64,000 nt of DNA from Haloarcula sp. CBA1129 (GCF_008729015.1 NZ_RKSM01000001.1:3162001-3226000); one strand, 5' to 3'. Shown: positions 12,011 to 21,806, numbered from the stretch's first letter. Translations and numbers: made by a program. The notes: generated by a model not told the origin, from the sequence alone.

Positions 12011-12631
12011 ATGAGTGCCGAAGACACACCTGACGCTGATGCCGACGCGGCTGAGGAAAGCGAGCCGGAGACGGCCCGCGCGAAACTGTTCGGCGAGTGG
12101 GAAATCACGGACATCGAGTACACCGACCCCTCGACCGAGCGCTACATCACTGTCACGCCGATCGCCCACACGATGGGGCGACACGCTGACAAGCAGTTCA
12201 AGAAAAGCGAGATCAGCATCGTCGAGCGGCTCATCAACCGCCTGATGCAGACCGACGAGAACACGGGCAAGAAGCAGCTTGCGACCTCCATCGTCACTGA
12301 GGCGTTCGAGATCGTTCACGAGCGCACCGACGAGAACCCGATTCAGGTGCTCGTCAGTGCGGTCGAGAACAGCGCCCCCCGAGAGGAGACCGTCCGCCTG
12401 AAATACGGTGGTATCTCGGTCCCGAAGGCCGTCGACGTCGCGCCCCAGCGCCGCGTCGATCAGGCCCTGAAGTTCCTCGCTGAGGGCGTCTACGGTGGCT
12501 CGTTCAAGACCACCACGAGTGCCGCCGAGGCGCTCGCACAGCAGCTCGTCGGTGCTGCCAACGACGACGTCCAGACCTACGCGGTCAACCAGAAAGAAGA
12601 GAAAGAACGCGTCGCGGCTGCCGCTCGCTAA
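12011..12631 (+). CDS. rps7: 30S ribosomal protein S7
   Basis: A 206-aa archaeal S7 (uS7), which organises the head of the small subunit. The family blocks MGRHADKQFKKSEISIVERL near residue 56 and RRVDQALKFLAEG near residue 150 are present. There is an acidic N-terminal extension of about 25 residues, as is usual in halophiles. It directly follows rps12 and ends about 50 bases before the next gene, which has its own promoter-like stretch (TTTATTC). Confidence 0.98.
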   Translation: MSAEDTPDADADAAEESEPETARAKLFGEWEITDIEYTDPSTERYITVTPIAHTMGRHADKQFKKSEISIVERLINRLMQTDENTGKKQLATSIVTEAFEIVHERTDENPIQVLVSAVENSAPREETVRLKYGGISVPKAVDVAPQRRVDQALKFLAEGVYGGSFKTTTSAAEALAQQLVGAANDDVQTYAVNQKEEKERVAAAAR

Positions 12632-12680
12632 CTCGGCTGTCTCCGACATCTTTATTCTTCCATACTCGGCAGTGGAATCT

Positions 12681-14060
12681 ATGCGAAACCCCAGCCGCAA
12701 CGCCCGCTCCCGCCGCCAGTATCTCGGCGCGCTCGCCAGTATCGGGGCGACCGGGCTGGCCGGCTGTCGCGGTGAGCCCGAAACGCGGACCGATTCCTCG
12801 GACCAGACATCCACAGTTACAACGACGGCAGGCCCGGTTCGGACGCTGGACCGCTACGACGTGTCTCTCAGCCACGAGCGGGCGCAGTCGCCCAGCGAAT
12901 GGGTGCCCCCCACGACGTCCCCGATGGACACGCCGCTGGGAATTGACCCACTTATCGAGGATCTGGAAATCCCGTGGGACCTTTCGTTTGCCGCGGACGG
13001 AACGCTGTTTCTCACTGAACGGGTCGGTCGCGTTCTCTCGTTTGCCGATGGGACCGTGCGGACGGTTGCTGAACCGGCCGCCGTCATCGACGCGGAATCA
13101 AGTGCCGACGGCTGGTGGGTCACCGGCGGCGAGGGCGGTACCCTCGGCATCGCCGCGCACCCGAGCTATCCCGATCCGCCGGTGGTGTACGTCTACTACA
13201 CGACGATGACTGGCGACGACGAGCGTTCAAACCGGGTTGTCGCCATGGATGTCTCGGCCGAGGACCCGGCCGCCACGGAGTCCGTTCTCGTCGACGACAT
13301 TCCCGGAAGCAAGATACACAACGGCGGTCGGCTCACGTTCGGTCCCGAGAACTACCTCTGGATTACGACCGGTGACGCCGGCGTTGGGAGCCTCGCCGCG
13401 GACCTCGACTCGCTCGGCGGAAAGGTCCTTCGCGTGACGCCCGCGGGCGACCCCGCGCCCGGCAACCCGGATCTGGGCGGGGATCCCCGGGTGTTCACCT
13501 ACGGCCACCGAAACCCTCAGGGACTGGCTTGGCTCCCCGACGGGACACTCGTTGCCTCCGAGCACGGTCCGACCGGCCGGGACGAACTCAACCGTCTCGT
13601 GGCCGGGGGCTACTACGGCTGGCCGGATACTCGCGAGCATTCGGAGTATCTCGATGCTGGCCCTGAAGTCCGTCGCCCGCTCGCAAACACGGGCAATACT
13701 GGTGGCTGGGCACCCTCCGGGTCGCTGTTCTACACCGGCGATGCCGTCCCGTCGCTGCAGAACAGACTGCTTACCGGCGGGCTGAAGGGCCAGAAACTAC
13801 TCGTCACGACGCTGACGCCGGCCGGGAACGATCTGCCACCGGGAGACGACGCCGAGGTGTACGACGCCGACTGGACCGACGACGCCTACACCGCGACGAC
13901 CCACTCCCTGCTGGCCGACGAGCTCGGCCGGATTCGCCACGTCGAGCAGGGACCTGACGGCGGGCTGTACCTCGTCACGTCGAACCGGGACGGGCGTGCC
14001 GGCGACGGATTCCCGCGGGAACGCGACGACGTGCTTGTCCGCGTCACGCCGGCCGACTGA
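12681..14060 (+). CDS. Secreted PQQ-dependent sugar dehydrogenase-like lipoprotein
   Basis: A 459-aa protein starting with a twin-arginine signal (SRRQYLGALASIG) that ends in a lipobox, AGC, near residue 31, so it is probably a Tat-exported lipoprotein on the outer face of the membrane. After a Ser/Thr-rich linker comes a six-bladed propeller of the glucose/sorbosone dehydrogenase type. It shows LEIPWDLSFAADGTLFLTERVGR, split across two strands, then LGIAAHPSY, DIPGSKIHNGGRLTFGP, GHRNPQGLAW and SEHGPTGRDELN, which match the quinoprotein family. It should oxidise an aldose or other alcohol using PQQ. The true substrate is unknown, and PQQ dependence is inferred from the family. Confidence 0.88.
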   Translation: MRNPSRNARSRRQYLGALASIGATGLAGCRGEPETRTDSSDQTSTVTTTAGPVRTLDRYDVSLSHERAQSPSEWVPPTTSPMDTPLGIDPLIEDLEIPWDLSFAADGTLFLTERVGRVLSFADGTVRTVAEPAAVIDAESSADGWWVTGGEGGTLGIAAHPSYPDPPVVYVYYTTMTGDDERSNRVVAMDVSAEDPAATESVLVDDIPGSKIHNGGRLTFGPENYLWITTGDAGVGSLAADLDSLGGKVLRVTPAGDPAPGNPDLGGDPRVFTYGHRNPQGLAWLPDGTLVASEHGPTGRDELNRLVAGGYYGWPDTREHSEYLDAGPEVRRPLANTGNTGGWAPSGSLFYTGDAVPSLQNRLLTGGLKGQKLLVTTLTPAGNDLPPGDDAEVYDADWTDDAYTATTHSLLADELGRIRHVEQGPDGGLYLVTSNRDGRAGDGFPRERDDVLVRVTPAD

Positions 14061-14134
14061 GCGGCGCGGGCGGCCAGCGGAACCGCGCTCCGTGAACCAC
14101 CGGCTATATTTCGGTTGACGAGAGAGGGTGACCC

Positions 14135-14713
14135 ATGGCAACAGAGCAATCCGTCGACCTCGTTGATGACGACACTGTGGGATGGTTCACCAAGGCGGTG
14201 CTGCTCGCGGCGCTGACCGCGGCGCTCGCACAGATATCTATCCCGCTCCCGGGACCGTTGGTGCCGTTCTCGCTGCAGCCGTTCGGGATGTTCTTCGCTG
14301 GCCTGCTACTGGGGCCGCTGTGGGGCGGCGTCGCCCTGCTGCTGTACCTGCTCGTCGGTATCGCCGGTGTCCCGGTGTTCTCGAACGGGAGCGCCGGTAT
14401 TGGCTATGTCATCGCGGGAAAATCTGGAGGGTTCCTCGTCGGCTTTCTGGTCGGTGCGGTCGTCGCCGGCGCTATCGCACACCGAAGCACGTCGCCGCGC
14501 CCAGTTGCCGACCTCTCTATTCCGGTGCAGGCGCTCGCGCTCACTGCAGCAATCGTCGTCGTCTATGCGATTGGCATCCCGTGGATGTCGATGGTGACCG
14601 GTCTGTCGCTCACTCGTGCTGCGGCCCTGATGGCTCCGTATGTCCCGCTTGACCTCGTGAAACTCGGTGTCGCAATCGCTATCGTGCAGGGCGGGTATCT
14701 CTCCGGTCGATGA
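14135..14713 (+). CDS. bioY: Biotin ECF transporter substrate-binding subunit BioY
   Basis: A 192-aa integral membrane protein with about six segments, matching BioY, the S-component of biotin ECF transporters. PLPGPLVPFSLQPFGMFFAG near residue 33 and the GGVALLLYLLVGIAGVPVF region near residue 68 (with the following GYVIAG and GFLVGF turns) are family hallmarks. A possible ribosome-binding stretch, GAGAGGGTG, precedes the ATG. Its stop overlaps the ATPase start as ATGA, so the three transporter genes form one operon that should import biotin. Confidence 0.93.
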   Translation: MATEQSVDLVDDDTVGWFTKAVLLAALTAALAQISIPLPGPLVPFSLQPFGMFFAGLLLGPLWGGVALLLYLLVGIAGVPVFSNGSAGIGYVIAGKSGGFLVGFLVGAVVAGAIAHRSTSPRPVADLSIPVQALALTAAIVVVYAIGIPWMSMVTGLSLTRAAALMAPYVPLDLVKLGVAIAIVQGGYLSGR

Positions 14714-15414
14714 TAGCGGTCCGTGACCTGCGCTACCAGTACGGTGCTGTCGCCGTCCTCGACGGGGTCACGCTGTCGATACCCGACGGCCAGTACTGCC
14801 TGCTCGTCGGGCCAAACGGGAGCGGCAAGACGACGCTCGTCCGGCATCTCAACGCTCTGTTGACGCCGGACGCCGGCACCGTCACTGTCGACGGGACCGA
14901 TGTGACGGACGATCCCGTTGTCGCCCGGACGCAGATCGGGATGGTGTTCCAGCACCCCCGCGACCAGTTCGTGGCCGCGACCGTCGGCGCAGATGTGGCA
15001 TTCGGCCCGGAGAACCTCGGACTCGACAGGGACGAGATCGACCGTCGTGTCGAAGCGGCGCTCGACGCTGTCGACCTCGGTGGGGCCGCCGATACCCGTA
15101 TCGACGCCCTCTCGGGCGGCGAACAGGCCCGCGTCGCTATCGCTGGGGCGCTCGCCATGGAGCCGAACTACCTCGTGCTCGACGAGCCGCTTGTCGGGCT
15201 CGACTGGCCGGCTAGGGAGTCGGTGCTTGCCCACCTCGACGCGCTGGCCGCCGATGGGACGGGTATCATCGTCGTCACTCACGACCTCCGTGACCTCCAT
15301 GAACGGGCCGACCGCCTCGTCGCGCTGCACGAGGGGCGGGTCGTCTTTGACGAGTCGCCGTCAGCAGCACTCGATACCCTCCCGGACCTCGGCGTCCGAG
15401 ACCCGCGATGCTGA
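14710..15414 (+). CDS. ecfA: ECF transporter ATPase (BioM/EcfA)
   Basis: A 234-aa ABC ATPase with Walker A GPNGSGKTTL near residue 36, Q-loop in GMVFQHPRDQF, signature LSGGEQAR near residue 135, Walker B YLVLDEP and the switch histidine in IIVVTHD. One single-domain ATPase gene is present, so the transporter probably uses a homodimer, as described for BioMNY. It overlaps both neighbours (ATGA with bioY, seven bases with the T-component gene). Confidence 0.94.
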   Translation: MIAVRDLRYQYGAVAVLDGVTLSIPDGQYCLLVGPNGSGKTTLVRHLNALLTPDAGTVTVDGTDVTDDPVVARTQIGMVFQHPRDQFVAATVGADVAFGPENLGLDRDEIDRRVEAALDAVDLGGAADTRIDALSGGEQARVAIAGALAMEPNYLVLDEPLVGLDWPARESVLAHLDALAADGTGIIVVTHDLRDLHERADRLVALHEGRVVFDESPSAALDTLPDLGVRDPRC

Positions 15415-16118
15415 GCTACCGGCCCGGGTCGACGTTTGCCCATCGGCTGGACCCGCGGTCGAAGCTCTTGGTCCAGTTCGGCCTCGCTATCGCCGCGATT
15501 GCTCACCCGACGCTACCGTGGCTCGTCGGCACGACCGCGTTCGCGCTGGTGACGCTCGCAGCGGCCCGGCTCTCACCGCTGGCCGTCCTGCGCGCCTATC
15601 GGGTCGTCCTTACGGTGCTGGCGCTGGCCCCGCTGGTCGCTGGTATCGCGTTCGGTCCGCCGTGGTTTCGGGTCGAGCCGGCGCTCCGCTCGGCGCTGTA
15701 CGTCGGGCGCATCCTCCCGGTGTTGTTCGTCAGCGCCGCCTACCTCACGTCGACGCCGGTCCGGCACACACGGGCGGCGGTCCAGCGCCTGATTCCCGGC
15801 AAGCCCGGTCAGATACTCGGTATCGGGATGGCGCTGGTCGTCCGTCTGTTCCCCCTTGTGCTCGCGGACGTTCGGGAGGTGCGCGACGCAATCCACGCTC
15901 GCGGCGGTGCGGACCGCCCGCTGTGGGACCGTGTCAGGTTGCTCACCGTTCGCTCGCTGGAACGCACGCTCGACCGCTCGGACCGGCTCTCGGTCGCCCT
16001 GCGAGCCCGCTGTTTCGCGTGGAACCCGACGCTCCCGCCGCTTTCTTTTGCTGGCCGTGACTACCCGGTGCTCGCCGTCGGAATCGCGCTCGCGGTGTCG
16101 CCGCTCGTTCCGATCTAA
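15408..16118 (+). CDS. ecfT: ECF transporter transmembrane coupling subunit (BioN/EcfT)
   Basis: A 236-aa membrane protein with the T-component layout: a DPRSKLLVQFG start typical of CbiQ/EcfT proteins, several hydrophobic segments, and a C-terminal coupling-helix region with ADVREVRDAIHARGG and SDRLSVALRARCF, the Ala-Arg-type motifs that contact the ATPases. With bioY and the ATPase gene it completes a dedicated biotin uptake system. Confidence 0.92.
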   Translation: MLSYRPGSTFAHRLDPRSKLLVQFGLAIAAIAHPTLPWLVGTTAFALVTLAAARLSPLAVLRAYRVVLTVLALAPLVAGIAFGPPWFRVEPALRSALYVGRILPVLFVSAAYLTSTPVRHTRAAVQRLIPGKPGQILGIGMALVVRLFPLVLADVREVRDAIHARGGADRPLWDRVRLLTVRSLERTLDRSDRLSVALRARCFAWNPTLPPLSFAGRDYPVLAVGIALAVSPLVPI

Positions 16119-16166
16119 ACTGATTGCCGTGCGCGGCTGCAGCTATTCCATCGGCTCTCGATCCCG

Positions 16167-19100
16167 TCACTCCACGACCTCGACGCCGGTAATCTCGAAC
16201 CGCGCGCCGCCGTCGCTCCCCTCGTCGATGCTTACCGTCCAGCCGTGGGCGTCGGCGATCTCCGCGACGATCCAGAGCCCGAACCCAGTTCCGTCGTCCG
16301 ACGTCGAGTATCCGGTCTCGAACACGCGCGACCGATCCGCCTCGTCGATGCCGTCGCCGTCGTCCTCGACGTAGAACCCATCGTCAAGTTCCCCGAGGGT
16401 GACTGTCACGTCGTCGCCGCCGTGTGCCACGCTGTCGTCGGCCCTTGGCCGACTGCTTGTGGAGCCATGCTCCACACTGTTGCTGAACAGGTTCTCGAGC
16501 AGTTGTCCCAATCGGCTTCTGTCGGCACGAACGACGGCGTCTGTCTCGACAGTGAGTTCGGCGTCGCTGGTTTCGACGTTGTTCCAGCACCGTTCGGCCG
16601 TGTCCGCGAGCGCCACCACGCCAGCGTCAACCGCCGACTGCTCGTCGCGTGCAGCCGCGAGTAGGTCATCGATGAGCGTCCGCATTCGCGCGAGTGCGTC
16701 GCTGGCGCTGTCGAGATGTTCGCTGTCGGACTCCTGTTGGGCCAGTTCGACGCGCCCCTCGGCGACGGATAGTGGGTTCCTGAGGTCGTGGCTGACGATG
16801 CTGGTGAACTCTTCGAGACGTTCGTTCGTGTCCTCCAGTTCCTGCTCGCGGTGCTTGCGCTCGGTGATATCACGGTCGATACCGATTGCCCGAACCGGCG
16901 TCCCGTCGCCGTCGGATTCGACGCGGCCCTTCGCCTCCATCCACCGGACCTCGCCGTCACGGATGATCCGGAACTCGGCTTCGTACATCCCGGTCTCGGC
17001 CGCTGATTCGATGCGGGCCGCCACGTCTGACTGATCCTCTGGATGGACCAGTGGTAAAAACTCGTCTAGCGACCCGATATCTGTGCCGTACAGCGTCTCG
17101 GACCCGGGGTAGTACGACAGGTCACCGGACTCGAACTCACGGTCCCAGACGACCGTATTGGTGGTTTCTAGCGCAATTTCCATCCGCTCGCGCGTCTCCT
17201 CCAGTTCGCGCTCCCGGAGCTTTCGGTCGGTGATGTCCTGCACGGAGCCCCGAAGTTTGACCACGTCGCCGTTCTCGGTGACTGGCTCACACAGTGCACG
17301 GACCCATCGGTAGTGCTCATCGCTGCCGATACGCACCTCCATGTCGTACCCCTCGGCTGTCTCTATCGCCTGCTGGAACTCCGTCCTGACAACGTCCCTA
17401 TCGTCGGGGTGGCACAGGTCGATGATGGATTCGATGCTCAGTTCATCGTCCGGCCCCAGTCCGTGTATCCGGTAGAACTCACTTGTCACCGTCATATCCC
17501 GCGGCTCGTCTGTCACGTCTACCTCCCACCCGCCGACGCTCGCGATCCGCTGGGCTTGGTCAAGGAGGTCCTTCGTCCGCGTCAGTTCCTGCTCGCGTGC
17601 CTTCCGCTCGGTAATGTCCCGGCCGATACCGGCCAGCATCGGGTTCCCATCGGGGTCCTCGACGCGGGTCGCCGTGAACTCGTGGGGGATCTGTTCCCCG
17701 CCTTCCGTAATAAACGGCACTTCCACACGGGTGGTGCCGCCATCGAACACCGATTCGATAGCGGCCCCAACGAGGTCCTGATGCTCCTCCGGGAAGAACT
17801 CGGCTCCGTGTGCCCCAGCTACTTCGGCGGCTGAGTAGCCGGTCACGTTCAGCAGGCTTTCGTTCCAGCGCCGGAAGCGGCCGTCGCTGTCGAGGACGTA
17901 GAACACGTCGTCGATGGCGTCCAGCATGTCGTCGGTGTACTCCTTGTACCGTTCGAGGCGTTGCTCGCGTTGCTGGCGTTCGAGTTCGTAGCTCACCCAC
18001 TGTGCCGCGAGATGGACGAACGTCTTCTCGTCCTCGGTGAAGGGAGTCTCGCGGGGTGACCGGTCGACAAAACAGAGCGTTCCTGAATGCGCGTTACGGA
18101 CACGAACCTCGCCGCCGATGTACGTCTCGTAGTCCCACCGTTCGTATGCCGGGTCTGACCCCCATCCTTCTTCGGACGCGTCTGCGATTGCCATGATGTT
18201 CCCTGTGTCGATAATCTTCCGGCAGTACGACTCCGATAGCGGCGTGACGGTCCCCAGTTTGAGCCGTTCGTCGTTCCCGCTCGCATAGCGGATGGTGAAC
18301 TCATCGCGGTCAGTATCGTTCGAGGACAGGAACGCGCCAGTGGTCCCCAGACGCTCCCGGCCCAGATTCAGGACCCCTTGGATCTTTTCTTCAAACGAGG
18401 CGTCGGGGTCGGCGCTGATCTCGTAGAGCTGCCGGAGTGTCTGGTTGTGTTCCGCGAGCTGGTTCTTGGTGGCTTCAAGTTCACGCTCGCGGCTCCGCCG
18501 CTCGGTAACGTCGCGGGCGAACCCGGCGACGCGAACTATCTCGCCGTCGCCGTTAGTGATCGGTTCGCCCTGTATCCAGACCCAGCGCTGATACTCCTCT
18601 GTTGCATTGACACGGCACTCGACGTCGGCCGACTTGCCGTCCATGAGACGCCGCATCGCGTCTTTCATCAGTTCGCGGTCTTCGGGATGGATGCCGTTCA
18701 GGAAGTCGTAGGGATTGTCCCGAAGATCGGCCACCGACCGTCCCCAGATGTCCTCGTACGCGGAGTTGATAACGAGCAGTTCGCTCAGGTCGGCCGTGAA
18801 CTCCCAGAGGATGTCGTTAGTCGCTTCGGTGAGTTCACGGACGCGACGCTCTGACTCGGCGGCCTGTCGCTTCGCGCGGGACTCGGAGACCGCGTTTTCG
18901 ATGCGGTTCGCCAGTAGTTCGTACACCTCGACCCCGAACGACTTCTGCAGATAGTCGGTTACGCCCATCGAGATCGCTTCGCTGGCTACCTCTTCGCTGC
19001 CTTTGCCGGTGAACAGAATGAACGGCAGGTCCGGGTTCGTCTCCCGAATCGCATCGAGCAGTTCGATGCCGTTCATCTTCGGCATGTCGTAGTCGGAGAC

Positions 19101-19310
19101 GACAGCGTCGAATCCGTTTTCGGCGAGCCGGTCGAGCCCGTCTCGTGCGCTGGTCGCGGTTTCGACGGAGATACGGTCGTCTGCGGCCTCCAGAGAATCC
19201 GCTGCGACAGCCACGAAGTCAGGGTCGTCGTCGATGTGTAATACCCGAATCCGTTCGCCGACGACATCCGCCTCGCCGTCGAGATGTCGGCCGCGAAGCG
19301 CTCCGGTCAT
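16167..19310 (-). CDS. REC-first multi-sensor histidine kinase (PAS/GAF)
   Basis: A 1047-aa cytoplasmic sensor kinase with no clear membrane segments. Order: an N-terminal receiver domain (VLHIDDDPD, phospho-acceptor Asp in VVSDYDMPKMNG, GKGSEE), a PAS domain, a GAF domain (about residues 300-450), three further PAS domains each ended by a DITERK-type PAC motif, a HisKA domain with the phospho-acceptor in SIVSHDLRNPLS about 210 residues from the C-terminus, and an ATPase domain with LLENLFSNSVEHG and GTGFGLWI. Haloarchaea have many such kinases, usually without a linked output regulator, as here. The ATG at 19310 is preferred to a TTG two codons upstream. Ligand and target are unknown. Confidence 0.93.
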   Translation of the reverse strand: MTGALRGRHLDGEADVVGERIRVLHIDDDPDFVAVAADSLEAADDRISVETATSARDGLDRLAENGFDAVVSDYDMPKMNGIELLDAIRETNPDLPFILFTGKGSEEVASEAISMGVTDYLQKSFGVEVYELLANRIENAVSESRAKRQAAESERRVRELTEATNDILWEFTADLSELLVINSAYEDIWGRSVADLRDNPYDFLNGIHPEDRELMKDAMRRLMDGKSADVECRVNATEEYQRWVWIQGEPITNGDGEIVRVAGFARDVTERRSRERELEATKNQLAEHNQTLRQLYEISADPDASFEEKIQGVLNLGRERLGTTGAFLSSNDTDRDEFTIRYASGNDERLKLGTVTPLSESYCRKIIDTGNIMAIADASEEGWGSDPAYERWDYETYIGGEVRVRNAHSGTLCFVDRSPRETPFTEDEKTFVHLAAQWVSYELERQQREQRLERYKEYTDDMLDAIDDVFYVLDSDGRFRRWNESLLNVTGYSAAEVAGAHGAEFFPEEHQDLVGAAIESVFDGGTTRVEVPFITEGGEQIPHEFTATRVEDPDGNPMLAGIGRDITERKAREQELTRTKDLLDQAQRIASVGGWEVDVTDEPRDMTVTSEFYRIHGLGPDDELSIESIIDLCHPDDRDVVRTEFQQAIETAEGYDMEVRIGSDEHYRWVRALCEPVTENGDVVKLRGSVQDITDRKLRERELEETRERMEIALETTNTVVWDREFESGDLSYYPGSETLYGTDIGSLDEFLPLVHPEDQSDVAARIESAAETGMYEAEFRIIRDGEVRWMEAKGRVESDGDGTPVRAIGIDRDITERKHREQELEDTNERLEEFTSIVSHDLRNPLSVAEGRVELAQQESDSEHLDSASDALARMRTLIDDLLAAARDEQSAVDAGVVALADTAERCWNNVETSDAELTVETDAVVRADRSRLGQLLENLFSNSVEHGSTSSRPRADDSVAHGGDDVTVTLGELDDGFYVEDDGDGIDEADRSRVFETGYSTSDDGTGFGLWIVAEIADAHGWTVSIDEGSDGGARFEITGVEVVE

Positions 19311-19462
19311 AGTCAACTAGTTCACAAGTCCCTGCAAAAACAGTTCTGCCGGTTAATTCGCATTTGGCTGTTAGTGAAACCAGCAGTCGATAGCGACGCG
19401 GCCATCTCTTGCGTGTGACAACACCGACCGTTAGTGACCCGATAGCACTAACTCATTCAGTG

Positions 19463-20260
19463 TCAGTCCGCCGCGCGACCGCCGCCGTCACCAGCGTACG
19501 CCCGAGTCACGTCGACGAGTGCTTTCCGGAATTCGGACTCGTCCGGCTCGGGCGAGAGTGCTGCGAAGTGACGCTTGAACTCCGTGATATCGACTGATTC
19601 GGCGTCTTGGGCCGCGGCGTGGGCGAGGTCGTACAGCCGGTGGCCCGAATCGACCAGCTCGTGACGCTCACACAGCGCAAGGGCAAACGCGGCGTTGACG
19701 GCCGTGATGTCCGGGTCTGCGGCCGGCGTCAACCGTGCGGCCGGTTCGCTGTGGTGGCGTATCCGGGTCGACGCTGTTGAACGGCCCCAAGCCGGCGGGT
19801 CGCCGGGCCGGTCCGCGACGGCAGCTGCGAGGCTGGCCTCCAGAAACGGCACCAGCTTGTCGCCGGGCACCACCGGCATCCAGATGTCGTCGGCGTAGAC
19901 GTCTTTCATGTGGTTGGCGATCTGGTAGCAGTGCGTGAGCTTCCGCTGTTCGACCGAGTGCCCCGCCAGCGCGAGATAGATCGCCTCCCGCGTCGACTGG
20001 GTGTGTGACGGATGCCCCCGTTCGTGGTGGCGCATATGTGCGTACTCGTGTAACGCCAGCTCGCGGGCCATCGCGCTCGTCGCGGCCTGACGGGAGATTG
20101 TCAGCTTGTGGGCGTCGTCGCTGTGGCTGACGCGGGTACGCTCGTCTGGGTCCTCCCGGACCCGGACGGTCACCGGTCGGTTCAGGTCGTGTTCCGTCGA
20201 GAAGAGGTCCCTCGCTCCGAGAAACGGTTCGGCCGGCCCACCCTGCACATGCACGTCCAT
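19463..20260 (-). CDS. HEXXH-motif protein (DUF5781-like), possible metallopeptidase
   Basis: A 265-aa acidic soluble protein. It contains HEYAHMRHHERGH near residue 71, an HEXXH zinc-peptidase-like core followed by more histidines, within a helix rich in family-like residues. No signal peptide or membrane segment is visible, so it would act in the cytoplasm. It resembles a haloarchaeal protein family of unknown function that I associate with DUF5781; that name is from memory. The third zinc ligand typical of minimal peptidases cannot be assigned by eye. The gene is monocistronic between two genes on the same strand. Confidence 0.65.
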   Translation of the reverse strand: MDVHVQGGPAEPFLGARDLFSTEHDLNRPVTVRVREDPDERTRVSHSDDAHKLTISRQAATSAMARELALHEYAHMRHHERGHPSHTQSTREAIYLALAGHSVEQRKLTHCYQIANHMKDVYADDIWMPVVPGDKLVPFLEASLAAAVADRPGDPPAWGRSTASTRIRHHSEPAARLTPAADPDITAVNAAFALALCERHELVDSGHRLYDLAHAAAQDAESVDITEFKRHFAALSPEPDESEFRKALVDVTRAYAGDGGGRAAD

Positions 20261-20330
20261 GTGTCACTCTCTCATGGGCTGAAGAGCTATTAATCCATGG
20301 GTGGGGGCACCGTTCGCACACAGTGGCCTA

Positions 20331-21524
20331 TCAGGACTCAAGCGCCGCGAAACCGCGCTCTAGGTCGGCCCGGAGGTCCTCGACGGCCTCGATACCGACC
20401 GATAACCGGATGAGCGTATCAGAGATGCCGAGTTCGTCCCGTGCCGCCGGTGAGAGCGGTTCGTGCGTCATCGCCGCCGGGAGCTCCGCCAAGCTCTCGA
20501 CGCCGCCAAGGCTGACTGCCAGTGTAACCGTCTCTAGGGCTTCGAGAAAGCGCTTGGCGTCGGCCATGTCCCCAGCCAGTTCGAACGAGAGCACGCCGCC
20601 AAAGCCCTGCATCTGCTCGCAAGCGAGGTCGTGCTGTGGATGGCTTTCCAATCCCGGATAGTGGACCGCTTCGACGCGTTCGTGCTCGTCAAGGTACTGC
20701 GCAAGGGTCATAGCGTTGTTCTCGTGGCGGGTCATCCGGACGCCCAGCGTCTTGATGCCCCGCGAGATGAGATAGCTGTCGAACGGGGCGAGCATATTCC
20801 CAAGCGCGATCTGCTGGCGGAACTCCACCCGTTCGGCCACCTCGGGATCGTCGGTAATCAGCGCACCGCCGACAGCATCGCTGTGACCGTTGAGGTACTT
20901 CGTCGTGCTGTGAGCCACGAGGTCCGCACCGAGCGATAGCGGCTGCTGGAAGTACGGACTTGCGAAGGTGTTGTCGACCCCGACCGTCGCGCCGTAGTCG
21001 GCGGCAACGGCTGCAATCGCGTCGATGTCGCACAGTTTGATGCCCGGATTCGTTGGTGTTTCGACCCAGACCAACTCCGTTGCCGGCGTCATCGCGGCCG
21101 CAACAGCGTCGACATCAGTCGCGTCGACGAACTCTACGTCGACACCAAGCTGGTCCCGGAACAGCGTTTCGAACATCCGTCGCGTACCCGCGTACAGGTC
21201 GTCGAACGCAACGACGTGGTCACCCGGTTCGACCAGTGAGAGCACCGCTGTTGCAACGGCTGCTGTCCCCGAACTGAATGCGTAGGCGCGCTCTCCGCCT
21301 TCTAGCGCGGCTAACTCCTGTTCGAGGCCGTGTCGCGTCGGGTTTGACAGTCGCGAGTAGAGGAACTCCCCTTTCTCTGGGTCGACGTCCTCTAACGAAA
21401 GGTCCGTGTCGAGCCCGGGCAGTTCGTAGGTCGACGAGAGGTGTATCGGGAGCGTGACATCCCCTGCTGCTGACGCCGTCTCGGTATCGACCGCGATTGT
21501 GTCGAGGTGTGGATGTCGAGTCAT
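20331..21524 (-). CDS. metB: Cystathionine gamma-synthase/lyase family PLP enzyme
   Basis: A 397-aa pyridoxal-phosphate enzyme of the trans-sulfuration family. YSRLSNPTRHGLEQELAALEGG near residue 71 (here as two adjacent motifs), FSSGTAAV, the PLP-aspartate region GVDNTFASPY and the PLP lysine in HSTTKYLNGHSD near residue 205 are diagnostic. It could be cystathionine gamma-synthase or gamma-lyase; the sequence alone does not separate these. The ATG at 21524 gives the family start (TRHPHLDTIAV); the 14 codons upstream lack conservation. The upstream region shared with EF-2 holds the divergent promoters. Confidence 0.9.
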   Translation of the reverse strand: MTRHPHLDTIAVDTETASAAGDVTLPIHLSSTYELPGLDTDLSLEDVDPEKGEFLYSRLSNPTRHGLEQELAALEGGERAYAFSSGTAAVATAVLSLVEPGDHVVAFDDLYAGTRRMFETLFRDQLGVDVEFVDATDVDAVAAAMTPATELVWVETPTNPGIKLCDIDAIAAVAADYGATVGVDNTFASPYFQQPLSLGADLVAHSTTKYLNGHSDAVGGALITDDPEVAERVEFRQQIALGNMLAPFDSYLISRGIKTLGVRMTRHENNAMTLAQYLDEHERVEAVHYPGLESHPQHDLACEQMQGFGGVLSFELAGDMADAKRFLEALETVTLAVSLGGVESLAELPAAMTHEPLSPAARDELGISDTLIRLSVGIEAVEDLRADLERGFAALES

Positions 21525-21806
21525 ACACTCCCGTCCGCTGGCTGGCGCTAATACCTTTGCAATCATTACTCATGCCACTGCAAATAATTATAATCGCTGG
21601 GCATACACCTCGGCTATACTGCTAGCTGTTACTTCGCGAATACATTCGCTACCCCGCAGTGGCAATATTCTTCACGAGCTTACAGCCGACAGTATACCGA
21701 CCGGTCGGAATGCCAGACCATGCCACGCGAACGGCCGAATTTCGAGCGGTCACGGCCGTAGTGAAACACTATCCTTTTGACCCTGCTGTTGATAGGAAGC
21801 TGTATA

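Noticed and set aside
20331-21524. Confident choice between cystathionine synthase and lyase
   Set aside because: Both activities share the visible motifs, and no neighbouring gene settles it.
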